Below, piece after piece: positions 34,601 through 47,300 of a stretch of 64,000 nt of DNA. The notes under the pieces were generated by a model, which was not told the DNA's origin, made no database searches, and was given only the letters and a program-made list of their open reading frames with translations. This DNA is from Lonicera japonica (Eukaryota; Streptophyta; Magnoliopsida; Dipsacales; Caprifoliaceae), in assembly GCA_021464415.1 (NCBI GenBank), contig CM038469.1, positions 58,459,702 through 58,523,701 on the forward strand, written 5' to 3'. The stretch's first letter is position 1. Each line of letters starts with the position of its first letter. Made by a program: the position numbers and the translations under genes.

Positions 34601-34900
34601 TAAGTGAATTATCAAAAAACATTTGGAATTATCAACGAGAAAACCCTAACAATGAGCTGAGGTTCGTCACTAGGGCTATTATCTCTCTTTGCACTTACAA
34701 TTGTACATATATGTATAATTATATCGCTACTAGTTTGATTGTTTGCTATAACGTAACTAGAATTTATTACAAGTCTTAATTAATATATATAGCTACGCAA
34801 CATGCATGTACAAGCTCATTAGCTATATATGTTGTGTGTATATATAATCCTCATATTTTCTCATTTCATTTTCACAAGTTTTACATTCTTAGAAATCTTT

Positions 34901-37900
34901 CTACTTTCTTTGGCCTTTCGTAATTCGGAAGCTATCTTCAGTTTTTCTTGTATTTGAATTCACATACTGTATAACAAAATAACGAAGTGTGTGAGAATTT
35001 TGATTTAATCCACAGAAAGTAAAAAAAAAAAGGCGGCAAATTTCAATCATAACAATGTCAATTACCTCATTTCAAAGGCAAACACACCAAAAAAGAAAGA
35101 TTATAAAAATAAAAGACTAAAATATAAGAAAGTCGAAAAAGAAATAAAAAATCAATGTACACTTCTCAAATTAAAGCTTAGTAATATTGCGGATGATATT
35201 AAACATTTTCAATATAAATTTATATATATATATATATTAAAATTAAGATTAATTTGTAATTTATCCCGTTAAAGTTTAACTACTTTTGTATTTTCGTCCA
35301 TAAAATTCCTTTTGTATCATGCTCATCTTTAAAGTTTGCTCCCGTTTTTACTTTAGTCCAAAACCCAAAACGCCGTTAGGTTTTTGAATGGAAAATGACA
35401 CGTATCAATTTGATCTTCAAACCACATCAGCTGCACATGGCATTCTCCGACCAAGAAACAAACGGCACATTGAATTTTGGAGTAAAGCGAAAATCGGAGA
35501 AACTTTAAGGACAAGCATGATGCAAAATGAACTCTATGGACGAAAATGTAAAATTGGTCAAACTTCAAGAAGGTAAAATATAAATAACTCTAAAATTAAA
35601 TACAAATACTTCCTTCTCAAAACCAAAATAGAGCTTTAACCCTACCACCTGCGGATATTATAGTAAGGGTATTTATCTTGTACGGCCAATTTGTATATGG
35701 ACCAGACTTTTAGCAATACATTTTTCTCGCTAAAATATTAGAAGACAATTTTAGCGATGAAAATTCGTCACTTAAAAGAGCAATCTGCATACAAAGACGG
35801 TCCAAAACTAATTTTGGCCGATATAATTATATATCATTTGTATATACTGGCGTAAATAATGTTTTAAACTTTAAAATTAAAAAATAAAGAAAATGACAAA
35901 AGTTCCCTCTCAATTTTATAACTTTATAAAACAAAGTGAAAAATTACTACAATATTATTTTAGAACTATATAACCCAAAAAGTTAAATTTTTTTGGCAAA
36001 GTGCCCTCAATTTGATCATTCAAGTGAAAACAAACTAATAATAATAATAATAATAGAGAAAAATGTTAGATATAGCTAGAGTACGTGAAGTTTGTGGTAC
36101 TGACCTCAAAATTTAAGTCTGTCGTTGTTGCATGCACTCTTACGTAGCCAAATTTGGAAATCCGTACCAAACTCCAGTCATCCCCCTGTTGGCAATAAAA
36201 GAGCTTCATTTATACAACCTCAAGACTTAAGAATATACATTATTTATGAAAAATGTATTTTTTATCGAATATTCTTATTACTTATTTTCATTATCAAATG
36301 TTACATGAGTTATATCTAAAAAATATACAATTCATATAATGCATATTAATAAGACTTAACAGTACATTAAAATACTTAATTAACAAGTGTATCACTGCTC
36401 ATTTTATAAACTCCTCTTATCCGAAAATTTATAAATCTAATTTGATTTGTTATAAGTTATTTAAGAACACATCATTTTAAAGTAATCAATAATTAAAAAT
36501 AAACTTTATTTATAATAAAATTTGGTGTCTAAATTATGATTGGCTTCCTCCGTGAGAGACACAATCTTTTAAATAATTAAAACATGTGATCACCAACGAC
36601 CACTGTCAGACCTCTGATGGTTGCCAATATACATTTTAATAAAAAGATGAAGAGGGTATTTAGATATTTGAAAGGGAAATGGTAGAGTGAGCCGGTAAAT
36701 GAATACACGCACCCTCTTGGATTTTTTTCCCATCATTTACATTCTCTAAAGGGGAGTAAAATATTTGACTCTTAATATGAGACCAAGAAAATATTAAAAC
36801 TTGTTTCACATATGACGACAGATGTATAATAGTACTATGTTCGTCATAATTAAGAAGTCCAATTTAATTAAAAAAAAATGACTGATCTATTTTTATCACA
36901 ATCAACGGACGAAAAAAAATAAAAATTTGTCAAAAGATTTAATACATTAATTATGTTAAAAAATAAAAAAAAACCTAGATTCTTAAATTGAAAAATCGGG
37001 AAATAAAATGAAACAAGTGTGTTCTTACAATGGGAGGGAATTCGTCCAATTTGAAACCAGCCATTCCAATAACAACGTGAACGGGAGCACTATAGATGGC
37101 ATTATTGTAAATATCTGTTCCGTTTGCATCCTTTGAAGGCAATGCCTTGCATTTGTTTGCAAACACCTCGCAGGTTCTCTCGTAGTTATGTACATGACCA
37201 ACTAGAACCAAATCCACCTACATATGTATTTAATTGCATTATTACAAAATAACGTGAATCAACTTAACAATAACTTACTCTTTTTTTTGTCCAATATTAT
37301 ATGGAAGTCGGACTTATGAATATTTCACATTGTTTTTCCTTATGTAGCTTTAAACATATATGAAAATCAAGCTAGCAAATTCCGCTCTCTTAGGACCGGC
37401 TCTAAATTTTAGGGGTCCAAAGCAAGATTTTTCAAAGTTTCAAAAAATTATGTCGGTTGCCTAAATTGAGATAAATTTTATCGCTTTTGAAATATTTAAG
37501 ATATTTGAAGACTTTTTATGTCCCTTTATGATATGTTTTTATGATGGTTTCAGAAAAGTGTTGTAATTGCGCTTTTGCCAAAAAAAAATAAAATATTTTA
37601 ATAAAATTATGGGCCTTAAAAAAGTCAAAAAAATCTGGGACCCTAAAAAACCGCATGGATTGCTTGGCATAACGGCTGGCTCTAGTTAAGAATAAGTATA
37701 TAATAGAGTAGTAAATCTGCGTTAATGGTTATAAAAGTAGATTAATGTGATGACTCGGTTTTATTGTCAAGTATACCTTGCCTCTAGCGAGAATTCATAT
37801 ATTTAATTGAAAACTAATTGTTACAATCTAAGTCATCCACTTTTCAGTTAAGGGTGCAAATTTTTCAAAATTTCAACAACAGTGTTTCACTATACAAAAT

Positions 37901-40900
37901 TTAAAAGCGCATAACGCAATTAAATTTGATCAGTAATTTTTTGTAAAAAAAAATAAAATATTCATAATTTTAGGTTAACCAAATAAATGCAGCCTTGCAG
38001 CCTTAATATATAGCTAGGTTACCTGGTTGGCGAGTAGCAATGGCTCTACGGCTTTTGTAAATTTACTGTCAGGACCCCCAAACCCCACATAGGAAGAATA
38101 CATGGGCCTGTGCCTGCAAGTAATTAATTTGATTTAAGGAGCATTATGATGTAATTCTAGTAAAATTTAAAATTAACATTTACCATAAGAATTTAGACGA
38201 CATAAATAAATAAAAATTTAAAAAGTATAATCAATATTCATTGTTTTTGGCTAGATTTGAAATTTCATTTTCTCATATTACATTAGCATCAACCAAAAAA
38301 ATTGACAAATTTAAAGAGTAGTGATAGAGGTCAATGACCTTGTAATCTATTAGCCTATTCATTTTCTTCATAACAAAAGAAGATCTTAAATTCAATCTAT
38401 ATGGATGTGGTTAACAACCCTTTGTTATGTCCACATGGTGGTGTTGCATCCAATCTTTATGGTAGTATTGTTAACTTTATAACATAATTTTTTTCATAAT
38501 GTGTGAAAGTTTTGGTGTTCCAACGTTATGCATATCACCTTGTCAATTGAGCAAAGTGGAAGATGAATATATAAAATACATAACCATACCATCACTTCAT
38601 TGCGAAATCGAATTTTAATGTATATATAGATATTTGAAACTTATTCATGGATATTTATAAAACAAGATTTATTGTGATCTTATAAAAAAAAATCAAGAAA
38701 AGTTATTGAAATATTATTCCTTCCATGCATCTCAGTAAATAGTCTAACTTTACTTTTTGAAATGTTTGAAATATTCCCGTTTCTTTAATGTTTCAAATAT
38801 AATATTAGAAAATAACTCGTATTAATTATTAACCATTGATTAGATTCAAACTAGTAATTCATAAATAATGTTTAAACTAAAGTAGGATCATCAATTGAAA
38901 CAGAGTGAATATATATAATAAAATACTCCATGTGTTTGTTTCTCATAGATTATTTCAAATTTTGCACAAAAATTTAAAAAGATTGACGGGAGCATAAAGT
39001 GAAAAATTGTTATATATATAAAACCCACTATACACTTAATATTACTTCACAAGTTTATTTTTTTAATAACTTAATTGGATAAGGAATAGGTCCCACTTCC
39101 AATCGAATGCCTTAATTTTGACATTTGACTAGTAAAATGAGCCCTTCGCAACTCATGGGAATGCACCGAGAGTTTAAAACTCACCGGTTGCATTTACAAC
39201 ATTTTTGCCTTTTGAATTTAATAGTGCATGTTTCCTTTTTGAAAAAATTTAGAAATAAATTTTTTTTACCCAATAAAGATTAACCAAGGAGTTCTGGCCC
39301 GATCAAGAATAGCCATATCCTTCTTCATCCACTCATACTATTAAAAAGAAAAACAAAATTTGTTAATGAGAATGAGAACAACTTATGCTATACATAGTAA
39401 ATTAAATGTATGTGTTTTAATAAATTAAGTGATTGACAGAAAAATGAGAACTTTTAAGTAGTTATCCGTGTAAAATAAAAATAATAATAAAATAAAAGTT
39501 GTAAAATTGACAGAGTAAATTATCGCCCTGGGCCTTAAATTAACACAATTGTGCACCTATGGATCTTAGACTATTTTTACTCCCATGGCCCTCAAATTAC
39601 GTAGTTCGTACCCCAGATGCTCCTCATGACTTTTATGGTTACGAATTTTTTAGTAATGTGACAATATTTGTCACTAAAAATGTACATACGATAAAAATAC
39701 GCAATTCTGGTAAATGTGTTGACGAATACATATTTTGTCACTGTATGCCCTATTTTTAGTGATAAATATCATTAGGTTGTTAAAAAAATTTGTACTCCTA
39801 AAGTCCGATGGGCCATTGAGGCACGAAATGTATAATTCTAGAATACAAAAAGTAAGACTATGTGAGGTTGGTCTAGTGGTTTACTAGATTTTTGTGAGAG
39901 ACAATCTATTTTGTAGGATATTTCATTTTCAATTTTCTTCATGTGTAATTGCTCTAAAAAAAACCGAGTCAAAAAAAAAAAAAAACAAACAATTTATAGA
40001 TAGAAGGGTATAAGTGTGATGGTTTAAAGGAGAAGAGTATAATAGATACAAATCAAAATTCAGGTACCTGTTCAGAGTTTTGGGACCAATCATGTTCAGT
40101 GGAAATAACAGTGAAGTGAATAGGACCAATTTCAATAAAATACCAAGGCTTATCTTTTGCAAGCGTGGGCATCGGAAAATAAGTCTCGTACGGGACCCCA
40201 CACTCTCCACCTGAATCCGGTGTACCGTACACCGATCCCGAGTCCCCGTAATCCCTGCAACCAAACGCCAAGTTCCAATCCCAAAAATTATTGCAATAAT
40301 TTTAATATTGATAACATATCACTGTATTATGTACAGCACTACTTTAAAATTAAGAGTTTAAGAACATAATTCAAGCACTGTTTTTATTTATAATGTATGA
40401 AAAGTAATTTTTTAATTTCAAGAACATACAAAAAGTACTCTTACCACTTAATTTATAGTAGTGGATTAGTGTAAAAGGATAAACCAAGTGTTAGAAGAGA
40501 AATGTGACAGAACGCGTTGTACATGATGTCAAACTCTTTTACTACTCAGTTGCACCCCGATTGTATATTTATGGTGTATTTTGAAGACACGTGAAATTGA
40601 AAATTTTCTTGAAATTCTAGTCTTATACTCTCTCGGTCTCAAACTCATAATCACATGCACATTTATTTAATTTTTTAAAGACCCGTTTGGCTAGTTGTGG
40701 TAGATTTGCAAATTTTTGGGTATTTGATTGTGAAAATTAAACAATCGTAAGTTCGACAATTCAAGTTGAAGAATTTAGAACATGTTTTTAGTATAAAATT
40801 TATAATTTTCCATTTAATTATTACGGACATTCCATAAATCAGAATTGAATTATTGATAAACAAAAAAATAAATTATAATTCATTAATTAAAATTAGGCAA

Positions 40901-43900
40901 CTTACACAATCAAATCTGCCTTAAAGAAAACACTAAATTCAATCCGATTAATAGTGAAGACAACTTATTTTTATTTTCCATCACAAGCTTAGAAAAACCA
41001 TTTGTTAATTGCCAAGTCAATGGTCAATGGGAAAATGAGAGTTGAGTCTAGTGGCTAACTCAAAGATCTAAGAACAATAGGTAAAATACTTGATGAAGCG
41101 AGTCGCTAGATAAAAACTTGTAAGTTCTCGGGTAAAGACTTTGGCAGATACAAAATGTCTTGCAAAATATATGTCGATTTTTTTAATCAATTTAAAACAT
41201 TTCGGAACGAAAGAATTTTTATTTTTTTTATGAATTTCAAACGGCGAGAGTAAGTTAAAAATTTAGGGAATAATAAGTACCTCTCATGGTTTCCAATGGC
41301 TGTCATGTAGGAAAGACGAGAAGCAATAGGGGAGATGAGGTGAAGGAAGAAATCCCACTCAACTAGAAAACCTGTAGCATAGCTTATGTCCCCTATATGG
41401 AATATTGAGTCTATACTCCCCTTTGATACTTCCTCTTCAATCGCTTCCACCACTGATAAAGATCCTGGCTTTATATATATATATATATATTATATATATA
41501 TATATTTAGAAGTATAATAAATTAGTGTTTACGTGATATTTTGTATTGAAAATAAATAAATTTTATTTTCTGTCTTGAATTAAATGCATGATCACTTAGA
41601 CTTTTGTCATTTTTAAGAAAACGCTTCTTTTAATGAGGAATCAAGAATATCACTTCTTTTTTTTATATATGATACTCAGTTCGTATAATCAAATTGATAT
41701 TTTGTCTTCTTTTTCTAATATATAATCGATGTACCAGATTTTATAATATTAAATAAATTGTATTGTTGACTATTAATTAAATTAAACTTAGTGATTTAAT
41801 AAAACGTACCAACGAAAATCAAAGTATCTAGACGACACAATGAGAATAATTTAGTTATTGATTATGTACCAAAATTGAAGACATTCTGACAAAAGAAAAT
41901 GTAACTTTTTTATTTTTATGACAGCATAAGAAAATGTAACTAATTATTTAAGATATTCCATACATAGGCCCACCATGTCGTCCAAGCTTAGTCTCACATA
42001 CAAAGCCCAAACTCAAGCCCAAAGACCATAACCTCACATATAAACATTGTTATACAAGTTTATTTATATTTTTTTATTTTGAAGTTTATTGATTATTATA
42101 GTAATTTTATTTTATTGTTTTTGATTCGTTAACCTAGACATACTAAAAACGAAAATAAAACTTATGATATATATATATATATATATTTGTTTACTTACAT
42201 TGATCTTTAGATTTAAATTTATGATATTTTAGTTTTTTATGAAAAAAATATGGGCAGATATTAACTTTTACATTTTCTTAAAACTTTGATATTTTAAATT
42301 TTTATGAAAAAAATATGAGAGAAAAAAACACGGTGGTTCTGGAAAATAAAATAAAAAGTGAGCTTGTATTTCATGAGAATACATTGCTTTCACTTGTAGT
42401 ACTATGTACATGTACTCTACGCTCAACAAATAAACGTCAAGTTAGGGCCCGTTTGGTTGCGTAAATTACCTAATTTTAGAATTAGTTAATTTTCAATTGA
42501 AGAATTGTGAATTTGCTCATTTATGAATAATTCAATTCTAATTCAAGTAGTGTTTGGAAAACTTAAAAAATAAATTTCGACTGTTATAATAAAAACATGT
42601 TTTCTGTTATTCTATGTTATTTAAAATTTTGTCCAGATGCATCAACATCACAGGTAAAAACTAGATCTTCTTGAAAAATAGAGTTTGAATGAATTATCTA
42701 ATTCTAGAATTAGGCAATTTCAAGTTTTACTTGAAATGACTTAATTTGAGTTTTTGTGAATCAACTTGAATTATCATATTTACAATTGTTCAATTTACAC
42801 AACCAAACACTAACAAATGAAAATTTTGCAAATTACTTAATTGTAAATTATCTAATTCGCAATTTTAAGGACAACCAAACGGGCCCTTAGTATATAAGCA
42901 TATTACATCAAATATGGTAGATTTTTAGGATCAAAACAAATATGACTTGAGTCAATTAAAACATAATGTACAAACACCCAATAATACATTAATTTAGTTA
43001 GAACAAATTAAAGACATACCTAGCTTAAGTAAATTATTTATATAGATATATATAGTTGAGTTTTTAATTAAATGTGTTGCGTACCTGAATATAGTGTTCC
43101 ACAGAATCATCACGAGGAGCCTTGCCCATGTCCCCATATGCAATGAATTTTACTTCTGCTGTTGATCCAGATGGTGGTGTTCTGAATTCTATTTTTTCGC
43201 TCCACCCAGCTGAATCACTACATATATATATATATATATATATAATAACCATATATAGGTTATACATTTTATTTTATATATAACGTTTTAATTAAAAGCA
43301 AGAGCGGATTCAGAAATATATTTAAAGAAAGGAAATTTGTATTAATAATTTATTTTTTTTCAAATTAAAGAGGAGCAAATTTAGCATTAGTGTTATTTTA
43401 TTTTGAAATTAAAGAGGGGAAAATTCAACTAAAATACACAGATTTTTAATTTATTACTAACACTAAAATTAATTGCCCAAATTTTGGGGGTTGGGGACTG
43501 AGCTGGGTATAGTTCAGCCCAAGTTTTATGTCCCTAAGTTAATTATAATTACTGGTGTTATTGTTGGTGTAGGTCAGCCCATTACGATAATGTTATACAC
43601 ACAAAGAGAACAAAAAAATTAAAGAAAAATTGGTACACAGTCAATTATAGATCGATCAACATTTAAACTATTTCATGTACTTGCATGAGGTTCTTTGTTC
43701 TTGAACAATTAAATACATTTTGTGTACAAACTCTTAATGTGTTCTTTGACTATGTTTGATTACCTATAAATGTGGCATGAGATTTATTTTGTCCGAAAAA
43801 TGTTAGAGAGTGTGTTTGATTCACATTCTAAATAAAAAGACCGATTTAGTTTTACATTGTTTTTCACATTTGAATTCAAAATCAGCACACCGGATAGTAA

Positions 43901-44272
43901 TTTGGTAAATTTAGTATTTTATGATATCAATCAAACATGCACAAATCGTTTCATTCTATGATAAACTTTTTATGTTAAAAAATAATTTTTAGTACAATGA
44001 GTTTTCAACAAATCAAATATAATTTTGTAGATAAAACATAAATGCATTAATAATTACGGTTAATTTTGTGAATAAAGGAGTTTGTTTAAGTACCTTCCAT
44101 ATCTGTAAGAGAATTTGGTGGAAGGCTGGAGACCGGTCATCACTGCTGTATGAATGAAACCCGGGTCATGCCACCCGAAATCTTTGGCCGGACTATCCAG
44201 TAATTTTGTACCTTCATTTTCAATTTTCAACAACCAAACACAATTTAATTAAAGCTTCGTATTCTGATAAAT

Positions 44273-44307
<35 letters not shown>

Positions 44308-47300
44308 CCAGTATCCAACTTGATGTGTTAAGAAATTGATGTATCTTAATCACTTAATTCATACTTTGGAGAGGATATATTATTTTCTGCTGTATTTTTA
44401 GTTCTTCTCGAACGTTAATAAAGAATAGGAAAAAATAGACTTTTGACCAGAATAATAATTTAGAGTTATATAGGAGAAGGTATAATAATGAAAAAAAGAA
44501 TTGGTAAAATGAGAAAGTGGATCAGCAATATGAATGAAGTTAAGAAGTAAAGCAGTGAGAATAATTAATCAACAAGGAATTAAGTTCCTAGTACAGATAG
44601 ATAAAGCTATTGAAGCAAATGCAACTTCGGCCCATTTGTAAACAAAGTCCAGCCCTTGCATCAAATTTATTAAAGCTCAAGTGGCCATGTCTAAGTCCAT
44701 TTGAACAATCAAACCCTAAGAAGGAAGCAAAATCAATTATTTGCAGGGAGGCAGGGCAGCCAGCCGCAGCAATTTGGGGGAATTCAGCAGAGCTCTTTTT
44801 CTCGATTTCTTTTGCCTTTTGCTCTTCTTTTGGCCAAGACATGAAGATTTAATTTATTAATTACGCTAATGGTAAATAAGTTTTGCTCTAATTTTTTATA
44901 GTAGCGTTAAGTTATATAAGGATTAGATTGCGTATATTTAATTAATTTTATTGTATGTATTTATTATAATTAGTAATTAGACTCTAACAATTTAGTGGTT
45001 CAATGCTTAAAACAAATGCCTATTTTAATTGATTAAAGTAAGATTGAATTCTCATTATTTTTTGTTAAATTCACCTCATGATTTGTTGCGAACACATATA
45101 TGTTGTGTTTTAACGGATATAGTGAGTGTTTTGGTCTTATATATAAGTTTGGCTATAAAAGAATTATAATTAATATTTAAAATTTAATTGTACATTAATG
45201 ATTTTATTTTCGTCAATAATATAGTCGAGATACTAAATTATTATGAGATAAAAGTAGAGTTTATGCGCATGAATACATAAGAAGATAATATTAAATATAT
45301 GACTCCGACACCACAATAATTTGTTAATTGCAATTTATTTCTTATTTTTTCAATTTATCCACAACCAAGCCAATTCAAATTTCTAAGTTAGATGAGAGAT
45401 TAATTAAAATCAGTGAGTTGAAAAACATACATTGCATCCATTTATGTCCTTTGGGTTTAACCTTGATTTGCCCTAACTATACTACTTATTGATTCGTTCA
45501 TTTGTAAATAATTAAAACATATACAACTCAACATAACTACATCTATTATCAAAGAAATATAGTTTTGCTAGATTATACTAATACTTTCAGAAGTAATTCA
45601 CTTATCATACATTATCAAATATGTAATGTTTTTAACATGTATGTATATATGGAATTGTTGTAGATCATAATTCAGAAAACCCAGCATGCGCTAAGGCTTT
45701 TATTTGCGTTAGAGGGAAGTTTGCCATTTCTCCTAAGCAATGCGAGAGAGTTGCAGCCTTGGTTATTTTCACGAACTCTCTCAATCTTGATTTTGATTTT
45801 GGGAACAAGAATGATAAAAGGTGTAGGTAACTTAAGCAACAATTGCAGCAGCGTTTGGCTTAGGCAAAAGAGTTAGATGTTAGTTATTTGATTTGTAGTT
45901 ACTATAAAGAAAAGATGAAAGAGAATGAGAGTTCTGGTTATGTGAAATTTAACTTTGAGAATGAAAGAGTTCTTTTTGAAGAAGACCTAGATAAGCTTCC
46001 TGAGCGGGAAAACATGTGCCACCATTATAACTCACTTGCAAAGATGTCCATTCTAAAGGTGCATAAAGAGGGCAGAGAGAGAGACTATAAACATTGTGAC
46101 CAATATAAGGAGATAGATGTCGGATATGATTATGCTAATTTGTGGAAGAATAAGAAGGAGGATCGAGGAGTAGGGTGCTTATATAAGTACTTAATTACTT
46201 TTCTTTGGGGCTGGGAAAAAAAATCGAGAACCGGAGAATTGGTCCTAATCGAATCGATAAACCTTAGTTCGGTCCGGCTTTTAGAAATTATGTTAATTTT
46301 GTTAATGGTTCGGTTCTTATAAATTATTAACGGTCCGGTTATCAGTTCTTAGTATAGTTTCTTTACAAGAGCCGTTAAGGAACCGTTATTGGATTTCTCT
46401 TCTAAGCTCTATTCCAATATTTAGGCACTGAACCATTATTTCTTTCTGATAACCGTTATTTCTTTATAATAATCGTTAATATTTCAGTTTTTCTCTTATT
46501 AACGGTTAACCAATAAACTGAAAGAACCGAATAACCGTTATTTCTTTTCAATAACCACTAATATTTCAGTTTTTTTCTTGCTAACGGTTAACCAATAAAC
46601 CGCAGGAACCGAACCGTTAAAACTGGTTTGGTTCTTCACCGGTTCTTCACTTTTTCATAATTAGAACTAAACCGTTATGATATAATCGGTTCGGTTAACG
46701 GTTTTTGAAAATTTGTTAAAGAACCGAACCGAACCGGTCCCAGTCCTACTTTTCCTGTTGGTGGGGAATTTATTGTTAGTTTGGTTAATTTGAGCATGTG
46801 TTAATTATTACTAGGATATAATAATGGAGGCTCTGGTTGATAACAACATGTTAAAAGACAATAAAAAACACTTGATTTGATAAGAAGTTACAAAATAAGT
46901 TAAGGGTATGTGATAAGACGTTCTCCCCATTTCATGTTCTTTTTATGAGTATATGTTCTCCATTTTTCGTAATTTTTATGATTTTTTTTTTCTTTCTCAA
47001 CCACCAGATAAAATTTCTCCATGGAAAACTTCTCACAAAAATCAACTATTTTTTTTTTCATTTTGTTATCAAACGAACCGGTAGTATTTATTACTTTCTT
47101 TGCCGTACCTAATTGCATGATCATATTGCAATGGTTGGGTAATATATATATATATATATATGTGCGTGTGTGATTTTTTATATAAGTTGAGGGGAGTGCC
47201 ACGAATCAGGGGCGTAGCCAGGAATTATAAGTGACCCGGGCTAAGAATTAAATAATGACAACGTTAAAATATAACAAACCAAAATGCAACTATAATATAT

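Noticed and set aside
36066..36104. Exon 12 of the phosphatase read through to a TAA at 36066-36068 as the C-terminus
   Set aside because: The read-through tail does not fit the family. A GTCAGT donor after DLNFE and the exon at 34966-34901 (NSNTRKTEDSFRITK) give the expected C-terminus in phase.
40680..40925. Third copy of the 441-bp Tourist element
   Set aside because: ACCCGTTTGGCTAGTTG and a few internal words match, but the right end and target duplication are not convincing. At best it is a far-diverged relative.
44588..44852. Overlapping frames on both strands (84 and 80 codons) in phosphatase intron 4
   Set aside because: Both strands are open over the same 250 bases with no family features. 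The region is simply richer in G and C and poor in stop codons.
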